A DNA stretch of 27,571 nucleotides, taken from JABLTI01 sp030629105 (GTDB lineage Archaea; Asgardarchaeota; Heimdallarchaeia; JABLTI01). The translations under genes were made by a program, and so were the position numbers. Location of the stretch: NCBI GenBank assembly GCA_030629105.1, contig DAOVPS010000016.1, positions 1 through 27,571 of the forward strand. Direction: 5' to 3'. Within the stretch, counting starts at the first letter, position 1; each line of letters starts with the position of its first letter. This document shows, in pieces, positions 1 to 7,427 of the stretch. The notes under the pieces were generated by a model. The model searched no databases. It saw nothing but the letters and a program-made list of their open reading frames with translations, and was not told the origin of the DNA.

Positions 1-119
1 AACTTTTTTCATTTTTCTTTATTTGATTAGTTTATTTTGTTAACGATAGTTATTTTAGGTGTCAAATTTATCGTATTATTACAAGATGGTTTAGACAAAC
101 CACTCTCGAGGATTCAAAA

Positions 120-710
120 TTGACAGAGGATATTTTATCTTTTCTCCAAGAAGCACTTCGATTAAAAAGAATGGTTAGAAGTGGTTGGATTTATTCCGGA
201 GTCGCAAAAGCTGATACAGAAAGTGTAGCTGATCATAGTTATATGATAACCCTTCTTACACTTATTCTAGCATTAAAAGAAAAAGAGAAGGGAAATAATA
301 TTGATATTGAGAAAAGTCTTGTTATGGCTATTCTTCATGATTTACCCGAAAGCGTTTCACAAGATTTAGATAGAAGAATTCGCAAGTATTCACCTAAGAA
401 ATATGATGAATTTAAAAATGAGTTAGAAAGGGAAGCCCTAAAGCATCTTTTTGATAATCTTCCAAAAAAAACTAGTGATTATTTGTTTGAAATTTTCCAA
501 GAATTTCTTGAGAAAAAATCTCCGGAAGCGAGAATTGTATTAGAAGCAGATCGATTGGAAACCATTCTACAGATGAATGACTATATTCAACGAGGATATC
601 CTCGAAAGCTTTTCAGTGAATTCATTAAAAATTTCTCTGAGGAAATTGAAGATTATAAGAATGAGGATGTTAAAGATATGGCGAGACATTTACTGGATGG
701 TGCAAAATAA
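120..710 (+). CDS. HD-domain 5'-nucleotidase, YfbR/HDDC2-like
   Basis: This predicted metal-dependent phosphohydrolase of 196 residues most resembles the YfbR/HDDC2 family, which removes the 5'-phosphate from (deoxy)nucleoside monophosphates. The HD metal ligands are visible: H39 in VADHS, H73-D74 in ILHDL and D144 in EADRLE. The N-terminal LKR..RSGW stretch (residues 15-23) also matches the HDDC2 branch. The length is normal for the family. The start is TTG at 120, chosen because a GAGG Shine-Dalgarno lies at 108-111, eight bases upstream. The next gene begins inside or just after its stop codon, so the two are probably one operon. The family call is strong; the exact substrate cannot be read from sequence. 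Confidence 0.85.
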   Translation: MTEDILSFLQEALRLKRMVRSGWIYSGVAKADTESVADHSYMITLLTLILALKEKEKGNNIDIEKSLVMAILHDLPESVSQDLDRRIRKYSPKKYDEFKNELEREALKHLFDNLPKKTSDYLFEIFQEFLEKKSPEARIVLEADRLETILQMNDYIQRGYPRKLFSEFIKNFSEEIEDYKNEDVKDMARHLLDGAK

Positions 711-1461
711 ATTGAATAAAGAAAGTTATGCTAATAGTCGCTATTCCCGTTTTGCTGCTATACCATCCATAGGAGCTGGTGGGGTCGATAAAATTAGAAA
801 AGCTAAGGCAACGGTAGTTGGTGCAGGTGGATTAGGTTCAGTAACCGCTCCACAACTTGTTGCTTTAGGAGTAAAATTCTTGCGCATTATTGATCAAGAT
901 ATTGTTGAACGCTCAAATCTTCAACGTCAAATATTGTATCGAAATAATGATATTGGAAAATCGAAAGCAGAAGTTGCTAAGAAATTCTTAGAAGATCTAA
1001 ATCCAGAAGTAGAAATTGAAGCTATTAATGATAATATAACAGAGAAAAATGCACATACTGCTACTGATTCTGTGGATTTTGTTGTAGATGCTGTAGACAG
1101 GTTTACTCCTCGCTTTGCACTAAATAAAGCATGCTTAGAGGAGAACATCCCTTATTTGTTTGGTGCAGTTAGTGGAATGTCTGGGAACATAATGACCGTT
1201 ATGAGAGGAGCTACCTGTGTGGAGTGCATTTTCAGTCAAGCTGATGATTCTAAACTCCCTACTTCATTAGAAGTAGGAATTCATCCATCTATAATTAATA
1301 TTATTGGTAGCCTGCAAATTTCTGAAGCAACGAGAGTTATGCTAAAAGAGGAACCATTACTCCTTGACAAGCTGCATTTTTGTGATATTGGTACAATGCA
1401 ATTTGAAACTTTGAATGTTAAGACTCGAGATGATTGTTTCTGTTCAAAATATCAAAAGTAA
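697..1461 (+). CDS. E1-like / MoeB-ThiF-HesA family adenylyltransferase
   Basis: ThiF-fold enzyme that would activate the C-terminal Gly-Gly of a ubiquitin-like or sulfur-carrier protein by adenylation. Numbered from ATG 697 (254 aa), it shows the nucleotide-binding loop GAGGLG at 42-47, the ATP-contacting R.NLQRQ at 72-78, the D131-AVD switch region and a zinc site from CVEC (174, 177) plus CFC (247, 249; CxC instead of the usual CxxC). The residue that aligns with the thioester cysteine of ThiF/UbaA-type enzymes is serine (S190 in PTSLEVG). An ATG at 577 would run deep into the HD gene and is unlikely. ATG 697 (14-base overlap) and TTG 712 are both possible starts. It could serve the ubiquitin-like protein at 22.6 kb, or MoaD/ThiS/SAMP-type sulfur chemistry. 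Confidence 0.88.
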   Translation: MVQNKLNKESYANSRYSRFAAIPSIGAGGVDKIRKAKATVVGAGGLGSVTAPQLVALGVKFLRIIDQDIVERSNLQRQILYRNNDIGKSKAEVAKKFLEDLNPEVEIEAINDNITEKNAHTATDSVDFVVDAVDRFTPRFALNKACLEENIPYLFGAVSGMSGNIMTVMRGATCVECIFSQADDSKLPTSLEVGIHPSIINIIGSLQISEATRVMLKEEPLLLDKLHFCDIGTMQFETLNVKTRDDCFCSKYQK

Positions 1462-1481
1462 AAAATAAGGTAAATGCTTGA

Positions 1482-1504
1482 ATTTATAGCTCTAAACTAT
1501 AAAT
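1482..1504. terminator. hairpin between convergent genes
   Basis: Perfect 8-bp inverted repeat ATTTATAG / CTATAAAT with a 7-base loop, straddling the end of the minus-strand small membrane protein gene and just past the E1-like gene. There is no strong T tract, so the terminator role is tentative. Confidence 0.35.
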
Positions 1505-1710
1505 CCACTATTTACGAAAAACATGAATACAGACATTCCGAGAAACATTGAAGCAGCAATTGCACGTGCGATTGAACCTCTAAAGGATCTATCAGGATCT
1601 GCTTCTTGATAAATTATTAGCCACACTAATGCAAGTAAACCTAAGATGAGGAATATAATTCCAAATGCCAATAATCCTTTTGGACCGAGGAATGCTGTGA
1701 AATCTTTCAT
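1492..1710 (-). CDS. small two-helix membrane protein
   Basis: Unrecognised protein of 72 residues with two predicted transmembrane helices. The first lies in the GLLAFGIIFLILGLLALVWL segment near residues 12-34, and the second near 46-70, ending SGFIV. A short charged loop (EADPDRSFRGS) separates them. The ATG at 1710 was chosen because AGGTG sits nine bases upstream; the in-frame GTG four codons earlier lacks a ribosome-binding site. It lies about 90 bases downstream of the large acidic membrane protein on the same strand, so the two may be co-transcribed. No family assignment is possible. Confidence 0.6.
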   Translation of the reverse strand: MKDFTAFLGPKGLLAFGIIFLILGLLALVWLIIYQEADPDRSFRGSIARAIAASMFLGMSVFMFFVNSGFIV

Positions 1711-1803
1711 GTATCTTTTCACCTATTTCAGTGATGTTATAAAGATAATATTAAAATCTTTCTAGAACATTAAGAATAAAAAATGAATGAGTTATATGCT
1801 AAC

Positions 1804-3948
1804 TCATGATTTTTCTTCTAATTCATATGGGTAGAATTTTCTGTTAAGAGAAGCTTTCAAAGGTCTTTGACTAATAATTAAGATCACTGTGAGAATTAGG
1901 AGTAATCCTATGAATCCTATTTCAAGACCTAGTACGATGTTTTCTGCGATCCCAATTCTACTTGCTAATATAGCATTAAGCGTAGTGAATAAATCGACGA
2001 GTGGAAACATTCCAAATAGAACAGCTAGTACTCCAGTGACTTTTGCCCAAAAACAATTTCCAACTTTCAAAGGAGCATTTATGCTGAAAATATTCTTTTT
2101 ATTGTACCAGAATCCTAGCTTTCCTGTTATTTTCCCTCTTCTAGCAAGTGGTGTTACACTAAATTCTACAACAGTCATCTTTTCACTACTTAAATCAACA
2201 ACTTCATCTTGTGGTGTTACATGGCAACCAGGGAACACAGGCATCAGTTTTATTTCTTTCAAATTATCTGAATTCTTAATTTCAGCTGGTGGGATTCTTA
2301 CTATTAATGGAAATACTTTTTGTGGATACATTCGCTTATAGTATTCAAGTCCAATATTTCTTTGAGATATTTTCTCAGTTGCTTGTTCTTCTACTTTTAA
2401 TGCATGTTCCAAACTTACTAATTCTTTTTTCCTGATTTCTAGTCGTTCTTCAAGCGAAAACATTTCATCTCGTTCTGGTGATGTATCACTCAGAGCTTCA
2501 GAAATTGGTCTATCGATAAGAGATGATTCTTCTAAAACTTCCTCATGAAGTGTGGTATCTTCAACAACTTGTTCTAGTTCATCTGTTTCTATTATTTCAG
2601 CTGCTTCTTCCCTAATATAGGGAATTTCTTCTTCTCTATCTGTAACTGGCAAGTCGCTTATTTGCTCTTCACCCAATGGTTCGTCTTCTTCATCAACCAC
2701 AGGCAAATCATAAGAAACAAACTCCTCGTCTTCCTCTTCAATTGTACTATCAACAACAAATTCTGTTAAGTCACTCTCAGCTGTCTCTTCATCAGAGACT
2801 TCTTTATCAGGTTCAACTTCTTCAAGAGAGCCTTCTCTAAATGTTTGTTCTTCTTTTTCAGCAACAAAAATATCGTTGAACACTTCTTCTATAACGGTTT
2901 TTTCTAAAGTTGATTCGGTATCAATCGTTTCTTCTTCAGATTCAATTGGTTCTTCTTCAGCAGGTTCAAGAACCCCTTCCACTTCTTCCTCAACCTCATA
3001 TTCATCTATTTCATCACTAACAATCACTTCATCCATCAATGATTCTATGGAATCAACAGGAATGATATCTTCTTCTAGTTCTTCTTCAAGATCTTCTGCT
3101 GGTACTTGCCAAGGATATGTTGTTTCTTCTTTTGGTTTGTCTTCAATTGGTTGAGTTAGGAATGATTCAGTTTCAATATCACCACTTGTTTCTGTTTCGA
3201 CGATATCACTAACCCCATCCTCCATAATTGGAGGTTCTTCTTCTGATGGGAACGTTCTTTCAACAAAGTGGTCGGTAATTTGGTCTACCTCTGATTTTTC
3301 TTTTTGACTAGATTCTACGAGTTTCTTTGTCATATCAATAATTTCTGCTTCATCAAGTTGTGGTGGATATACCATAGGCTCCGGTGGAGCATCGGTTACG
3401 GTTGGACCATCTTCTAATGTTTTTACAGGTTCAACCAGTGGATCCCCAAGATCTTTGCCTACAATTCTATAGAAATTTCCCCAAGAATTCAGAACAAAAG
3501 CAGTAGGCATACTAAAGACTTCATAGTCCATTACTTGCCCATCTTGTCGTTCTATAGAAACATCTCTTATTGAAACTGAGAAACTTTTGCAGGCAGTTCG
3601 AAATGTTGCAGCAAAGGGGATTGCTTCTGGAACATCGAGGTCAATAATGTAATCTCCATGATGAAAAGTGACTATACTTGATTCTCCTGCATAGTATTGT
3701 GAGCCGTATTTTTCAATCAAAAAGTCAATTGTTGAGTATTGGTTGTCTATAACTACGACTTCTCCCACGAGATCTATAACAGCGATTACTCGAGGGTGAA
3801 TACTCAAAGTTGTTCTTAATTCATCTAATATTTGTATTAGTAATGTACCTCTCGGTACTTTAAATGTAAAATCCACTACCTCTGAGTCTATTAGAACTTT
3901 AAATTCTAATTGATGTATAAAGCCACTCAAATCTAAGACCTCTTTCAC
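1804..3948 (-). CDS. large acidic protein with C-terminal membrane anchor
   Basis: Unrecognised protein of 714 residues with clear modular layout. Residues 1-180 are beta-rich, and the first ~75 follow a strand-strand-helix-strand pattern that could be a beta-grasp fold. Residues ~185-495 are low-complexity, Glu/Asp-rich and likely disordered. A short coiled coil (~499-540) leads to a compact beta-sandwich-like domain at ~545-630 (FPGCHVTP, EFSVTPLA). Two transmembrane helices follow at ~632-655 and ~670-693, with a short basic tail. The start is GTG at 3948. It has no ribosome-binding site, but a TATA-like TATAAATA begins 24 bases upstream, which suggests a leaderless transcript. The function is unknown; a membrane-tethered adaptor is plausible. 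Confidence 0.8.
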   Translation of the reverse strand: MKEVLDLSGFIHQLEFKVLIDSEVVDFTFKVPRGTLLIQILDELRTTLSIHPRVIAVIDLVGEVVVIDNQYSTIDFLIEKYGSQYYAGESSIVTFHHGDYIIDLDVPEAIPFAATFRTACKSFSVSIRDVSIERQDGQVMDYEVFSMPTAFVLNSWGNFYRIVGKDLGDPLVEPVKTLEDGPTVTDAPPEPMVYPPQLDEAEIIDMTKKLVESSQKEKSEVDQITDHFVERTFPSEEEPPIMEDGVSDIVETETSGDIETESFLTQPIEDKPKEETTYPWQVPAEDLEEELEEDIIPVDSIESLMDEVIVSDEIDEYEVEEEVEGVLEPAEEEPIESEEETIDTESTLEKTVIEEVFNDIFVAEKEEQTFREGSLEEVEPDKEVSDEETAESDLTEFVVDSTIEEEDEEFVSYDLPVVDEEDEPLGEEQISDLPVTDREEEIPYIREEAAEIIETDELEQVVEDTTLHEEVLEESSLIDRPISEALSDTSPERDEMFSLEERLEIRKKELVSLEHALKVEEQATEKISQRNIGLEYYKRMYPQKVFPLIVRIPPAEIKNSDNLKEIKLMPVFPGCHVTPQDEVVDLSSEKMTVVEFSVTPLARRGKITGKLGFWYNKKNIFSINAPLKVGNCFWAKVTGVLAVLFGMFPLVDLFTTLNAILASRIGIAENIVLGLEIGFIGLLLILTVILIISQRPLKASLNRKFYPYELEEKS

Positions 3949-3964
3949 ATAGATACTATTATAT

Positions 3965-3972
3965 TATTTATA
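3965..3972 (-). promoter_or_regulatory. TATA box for the acidic membrane protein gene
   Basis: TATAAATA on the minus strand begins 24 bases before the GTG start, in a very AT-rich stretch. With archaeal TATA spacing the transcript would begin at or next to the start codon, consistent with the absence of a Shine-Dalgarno. Confidence 0.5.
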
Positions 3973-4062
3973 TTACCTTCGAATGTTAGAATCTTTCGTA
4001 TAGAATACTTTTTGTATGTTATCTATTTTAATTTTCTAGTATAGACAAAGGAGATAGACCTC

Positions 4063-5793
4063 TTGAAAGCTAAAAGTACATCAAATATGGAAGTCACAAA
4101 AGTGGAATCCATTCACGAAGAATCCTTTAGTTCATACCTCTTAAGACCTTTCAATACACTTCTTAATAAAGAAATTTTCAAAAAAATTTTTAGTTCTTTA
4201 CCTTTAGTTGCAATAATTGTCGGATCGTTAATCGTGCGAGTCATAGCTGCAAGCGAATCACAGGGATTCGTTCATCCTGATGAGGTTTTTCAAGCAATTG
4301 AAATGGTTCATTTCAGGATATTTGGGGAATTTGGCACCGGGCAAACAATTCCTTGGGAATATGATTTAAATAAGCCCTATGGTGGAGCTCGATCTTGGTT
4401 TTTTGTCTTTATACTTGTAGCAGTCTATAGAATTGCGATGTTTTTTGGCATTACTAATCCTTTGAGTTTAATCTTTGTCGCCAGATTATTCCTTGCTTCA
4501 TTCTCAATTGTGTCTGTCATCGTCGCTTACTTTTTTGGCAAGGAAATCTTCAACAAAAGAATTGGGTTACTAAGCGCTTTTTTGATTGGTTTCTGGTGGT
4601 TTTTTCCTTTTTGGTCTAGTAGAACCATGACGGATTCTATTTCAACAGATCTTATTTTTCTAAGTATTTTTCTTGCATATAAAGCATTAAAAAATAAAAC
4701 AACATCTAAGAAACGATTTCTCTTAGCGTTGTCGTCAGGTATTATTACTGGTTTATCTTTTATGATTCGTTTCCCCTCTGCTTTAATGGGAATCCCTATC
4801 ATTCTTGTATTATGGGCGAAACCAATCCGTGAGCTAACAATAAATTTCGTTAGGAGAATTAGGAATTTTATCTCAAAGGTTTCAAAGAATCCGAGAGAAG
4901 AATTTCTGGATACAAAGTTTTCTGTTAATATGACTAAAGAGCTTGCTATTGGAGGAGGATTCATAATCGGATCTTTCTTTATGGTCTTAATGCAAGGATT
5001 ACTTGATTTATTTACCTGGGGTAGTTTTCTTCATTCACCGATTAATTTTTTCAAATATAACATTGTAGAGGGATTAAGCGCTATACATGGTTCGAGTCCA
5101 TGGTATTCCTACTTTACTGGCTTCTTTACGGATTTTGCTTATTACTTTTTACCTTTGCTTCTTATGTTCTTCATTTTTGGTTTTAGTCATAAAAGAAAAG
5201 TCAAAACAAAGATTATGATTTTCAGCATCATTATTTTTTGGATTGTTGTTTTTTCTTTTCTTGCTCATAAAGAATTCAGATTTGTCATGACAATTCTTCC
5301 TCTCTGTATGATAATGGTTGCCGCAGGCATCGAGAGAGTAGTTACTACGCTACAATCAAAAAGAAATCAACATATTCTTCTAAGTTTCATTTTAATCTTT
5401 TTAGGGTCGACATCACTTTTCTTAGCAAATTATAATTTTAAATATATGTGGAAAGCGAATTCCGGAGTTTGTAATGCGATGTATTGGGTGGGAGAGCAAG
5501 ATGATGTAGAAATTGTTATTGTGTTTGAAATGGTGTGGTACACTGGTGGATATGCTTATCTTGATGTAAATGTGACCTGTTATTTTCTGAAGATTAATTA
5601 CATCGTCTTACCTCCAATTCCAGTTTACAATTCAAGCTTTATTAGATATCTCTACAGTCAAAAAGGAACATATGCTATTGTACGGGATTACGAGCTTTCT
5701 GTTATGGAACCCATATTAACAGAATTAAATATGACAATAGTTGCTAATGTTTACGGTTCTCCTTATGCTAAAGTCTTCACGCAAGCAAGCTGA
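4063..5793 (+). CDS. GT22-family (ALG9/PIG-B-like) mannosyltransferase
   Basis: Multi-pass membrane glycosyltransferase of 576 residues that would transfer mannose from a dolichyl-phosphate donor onto a lipid-linked glycan on the outer face of the membrane. The GT22 signature is clear: HPDEVFQAIE at 71-80 with the acidic pair D73-E74 in the first external loop, WEY at 98-100, GARSW at 108-112, and HKEFRF at 402-407, equivalent to the HKE-RF motif of ALG9/ALG12/PIG-B. About ten hydrophobic helices follow the ~45-residue cytosolic N-terminus. The start is TTG at 4063, with AAGGAGA at 4048-4054. Eukaryotic relatives build N-glycans and GPI anchors in the ER. Here it more likely extends an archaeal N-glycan or glycolipid; the acceptor is unknown. 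Confidence 0.85.
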   Translation: MKAKSTSNMEVTKVESIHEESFSSYLLRPFNTLLNKEIFKKIFSSLPLVAIIVGSLIVRVIAASESQGFVHPDEVFQAIEMVHFRIFGEFGTGQTIPWEYDLNKPYGGARSWFFVFILVAVYRIAMFFGITNPLSLIFVARLFLASFSIVSVIVAYFFGKEIFNKRIGLLSAFLIGFWWFFPFWSSRTMTDSISTDLIFLSIFLAYKALKNKTTSKKRFLLALSSGIITGLSFMIRFPSALMGIPIILVLWAKPIRELTINFVRRIRNFISKVSKNPREEFLDTKFSVNMTKELAIGGGFIIGSFFMVLMQGLLDLFTWGSFLHSPINFFKYNIVEGLSAIHGSSPWYSYFTGFFTDFAYYFLPLLLMFFIFGFSHKRKVKTKIMIFSIIIFWIVVFSFLAHKEFRFVMTILPLCMIMVAAGIERVVTTLQSKRNQHILLSFILIFLGSTSLFLANYNFKYMWKANSGVCNAMYWVGEQDDVEIVIVFEMVWYTGGYAYLDVNVTCYFLKINYIVLPPIPVYNSSFIRYLYSQKGTYAIVRDYELSVMEPILTELNMTIVANVYGSPYAKVFTQAS

Positions 5794-5814
5794 TTTCATA
5801 AAGCTATTTCATTA

Positions 5815-6276
5815 CTAACCAACAGAACGCAGACTGTATTCTTGTCGATACTTAGGCACTCGAGCCCAAATTCTTAGGGTATTCCGCAGCTCAGCTGCAA
5901 AAGTCAACGATTGCTCAGCATCTCCATGCACGACAAATGTCTTAAGTGGTTTCTTCTTTATTCGCTCAATATGAGCTTTTAGCTCTCGTTTATCTGCGTG
6001 TGCACTGAATCCTCTAATCATTTTTATTTTTGCTTTAACGGGTATTTTCTTTTGATAGATCACCACTTCCTCTGCACCCTCCACGATTTTTCGTCCTAGA
6101 GTTCCTCTTGCTTGATATCCCACAAAGAGCACAACAGATTTTCTCGTTGGTAATTCATTTATTAAATGGCTTAGGATTCTACCTCCAGTACACATTCCGG
6201 AACCAGCGAAAACAACACAAGTTTCCCAACCAGATCGTATTGCACGAGATTCTCGAGAGCTTTTTGAAAACCTCAA
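5815..6276 (-). CDS. beta-CASP MBL nuclease, C-terminal part (frameshifted)
   Basis: The C-terminal 153 residues of the metallo-beta-lactamase/beta-CASP nuclease whose N-terminal part ends at 6273. It carries SGMCTGGR (residues 26-33), LFVGYQARGTLGR, the motif-B histidine in FSAHAD and the motif-C histidine in VVHGD. All are typical of the second half of archaeal CPSF/RNase J-like proteins. It begins at a TTG whose last two bases form part of the TGA stop of the upstream part (shared TTGA). Insertion of one base near 6280-6284 would join both halves into one protein of about 460 residues, normal for the family. So this is either a frameshifted gene, a consensus error or a recoded junction, and not an independent gene. 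Confidence 0.8.
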   Translation of the reverse strand: MRFSKSSRESRAIRSGWETCVVFAGSGMCTGGRILSHLINELPTRKSVVLFVGYQARGTLGRKIVEGAEEVVIYQKKIPVKAKIKMIRGFSAHADKRELKAHIERIKKKPLKTFVVHGDAEQSLTFAAELRNTLRIWARVPKYRQEYSLRSVG

Positions 6277-7193
6277 CTCAGAAAAGTTAAGGGATTATCT
6301 CCAGATTTCAATAATCTCAAGGTTTCTTTGTCAAAACATTCAGGATGATCCAGGTAAACTTCTGTAGCATCAATAGCCATCGGTGAATCAATATAAACGG
6401 GAGTCCTATCGATTTCTCCTATTTCGAAAATCGCATTTAAGAAGTAAATTAGAATTTGAGTTCTCCCGACAGCAAACGAAGGGATTATTAGTTTTCCTCC
6501 TTCTTGTGAGACATGTTTTGTATATTCCAACAACTTATCTCTCGCTTTTTCCATTGGCGGATGAATTCGGTCCCCATAGGTTGATTCTGTTATAAGATAA
6601 TGTGCTTCTTCAATCGGATCAGGATTTTTAATTAGAGGTATACCATTCTGACCTAAATCTCCAGTGAATGCAATTTTTGTTCCATCGAAATCCAATATTG
6701 GTTGTGCTGAGCCTATGATATGACCTGCGTCTAGATACTTGAATGAGATGTTTTTCTCTATTGTTTTGGTCTTATGATAGGGAACAGTGATAACATGTTT
6801 TAGAGTTTTAAAGACATCTTCTTCATCATATAGTGGTTCTATTCCCCCCTTTTGCTTACGTCTACTTGCTTTCCTTGCTTCTTCCTTTGAGATTTTCACA
6901 GCATCTAAAAGGAGAATTTTCAAAAGATCTTTGGTAGCAGGAGTACAATATACAGGTCCTTCATATCCTTGGTCGTAAAGTAAAGGTATACGTCCTGAAT
7001 GATCAATATGAGCGTGGGAAAGAACTAAGTGATCAATACTTTTTGGATCAAAGGAAAACTTTCGATTATAATGATGAGGAATCCCTTGTATCATTCCACA
7101 ATCTAATAGGACACGCTTATTTCCTGCTTGGATGATATGAGCAGACCCAGTTGTTCGGCTTACAGCTCCATGAAAAGTCACAGATAAATCCAT
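6273..7193 (-). CDS. beta-CASP MBL nuclease, N-terminal part (frameshifted)
   Basis: N-terminal 306 residues of a metallo-beta-lactamase fold RNA nuclease of the CPSF73/RNase J type. The zinc site is complete: HAHIDH (H60, H62, D64, H65), H158 in DAGHIIGSA and D179 in FTGDLG. The beta-CASP motif ESTYGD follows near 203-208. The frame runs out after GDNPLTFLS, exactly where relatives continue with Pro-x-Leu-Arg-Phe; that continuation is encoded in the other frame and forms the 5815-6276 part. The ATG at 7193 was chosen because GGAG lies nine bases upstream; the in-frame TTG at 7208 lacks such a site. The full-length product would process or degrade RNA; specificity (RNA exo- or endonuclease) is not readable. 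Confidence 0.85.
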   Translation of the reverse strand: MDLSVTFHGAVSRTTGSAHIIQAGNKRVLLDCGMIQGIPHHYNRKFSFDPKSIDHLVLSHAHIDHSGRIPLLYDQGYEGPVYCTPATKDLLKILLLDAVKISKEEARKASRRKQKGGIEPLYDEEDVFKTLKHVITVPYHKTKTIEKNISFKYLDAGHIIGSAQPILDFDGTKIAFTGDLGQNGIPLIKNPDPIEEAHYLITESTYGDRIHPPMEKARDKLLEYTKHVSQEGGKLIIPSFAVGRTQILIYFLNAIFEIGEIDRTPVYIDSPMAIDATEVYLDHPECFDKETLRLLKSGDNPLTFLS

Positions 7194-7427
7194 CAAATAA
7201 ATCTCCAATCAATTGATTTCTATACATAAATCCCTTCAGATTAATAATTATTAGCTATCTAGCACAAATTTGCAAGATAAGAGAAATTTATATCTAGGAA
7301 CATCTTGTTTAACACAATTTTTATTTGAGTGAGATAGTTTAGTATAAAGGCAGATAAAAAAAACAGTAATAAACATATGATTTAAAGAAAAATCATACGC
7401 TTAATACTTCGTGTGTGGATTTAAAGG

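Noticed and set aside
1..119. RNA gene or further coding region at the left edge
   Set aside because: The stretch is AT-rich leader sequence with no tRNA-like fold or open frame that I can support.
577..696. Upstream ATG at 577 giving a 294-residue E1-like protein
   Set aside because: It would overlap over 100 bases of the HD gene, and the extra 40 residues show no family similarity; starts at 697 or 712 fit the ThiF-fold N-terminus.
2876..3154. Plus-strand serine-rich open frame
   Set aside because: It is the antisense shadow of the Glu/Asp-rich linker of the minus-strand 714-residue protein; Ser-rich content arises from reverse-complemented GAA/GAT codons.
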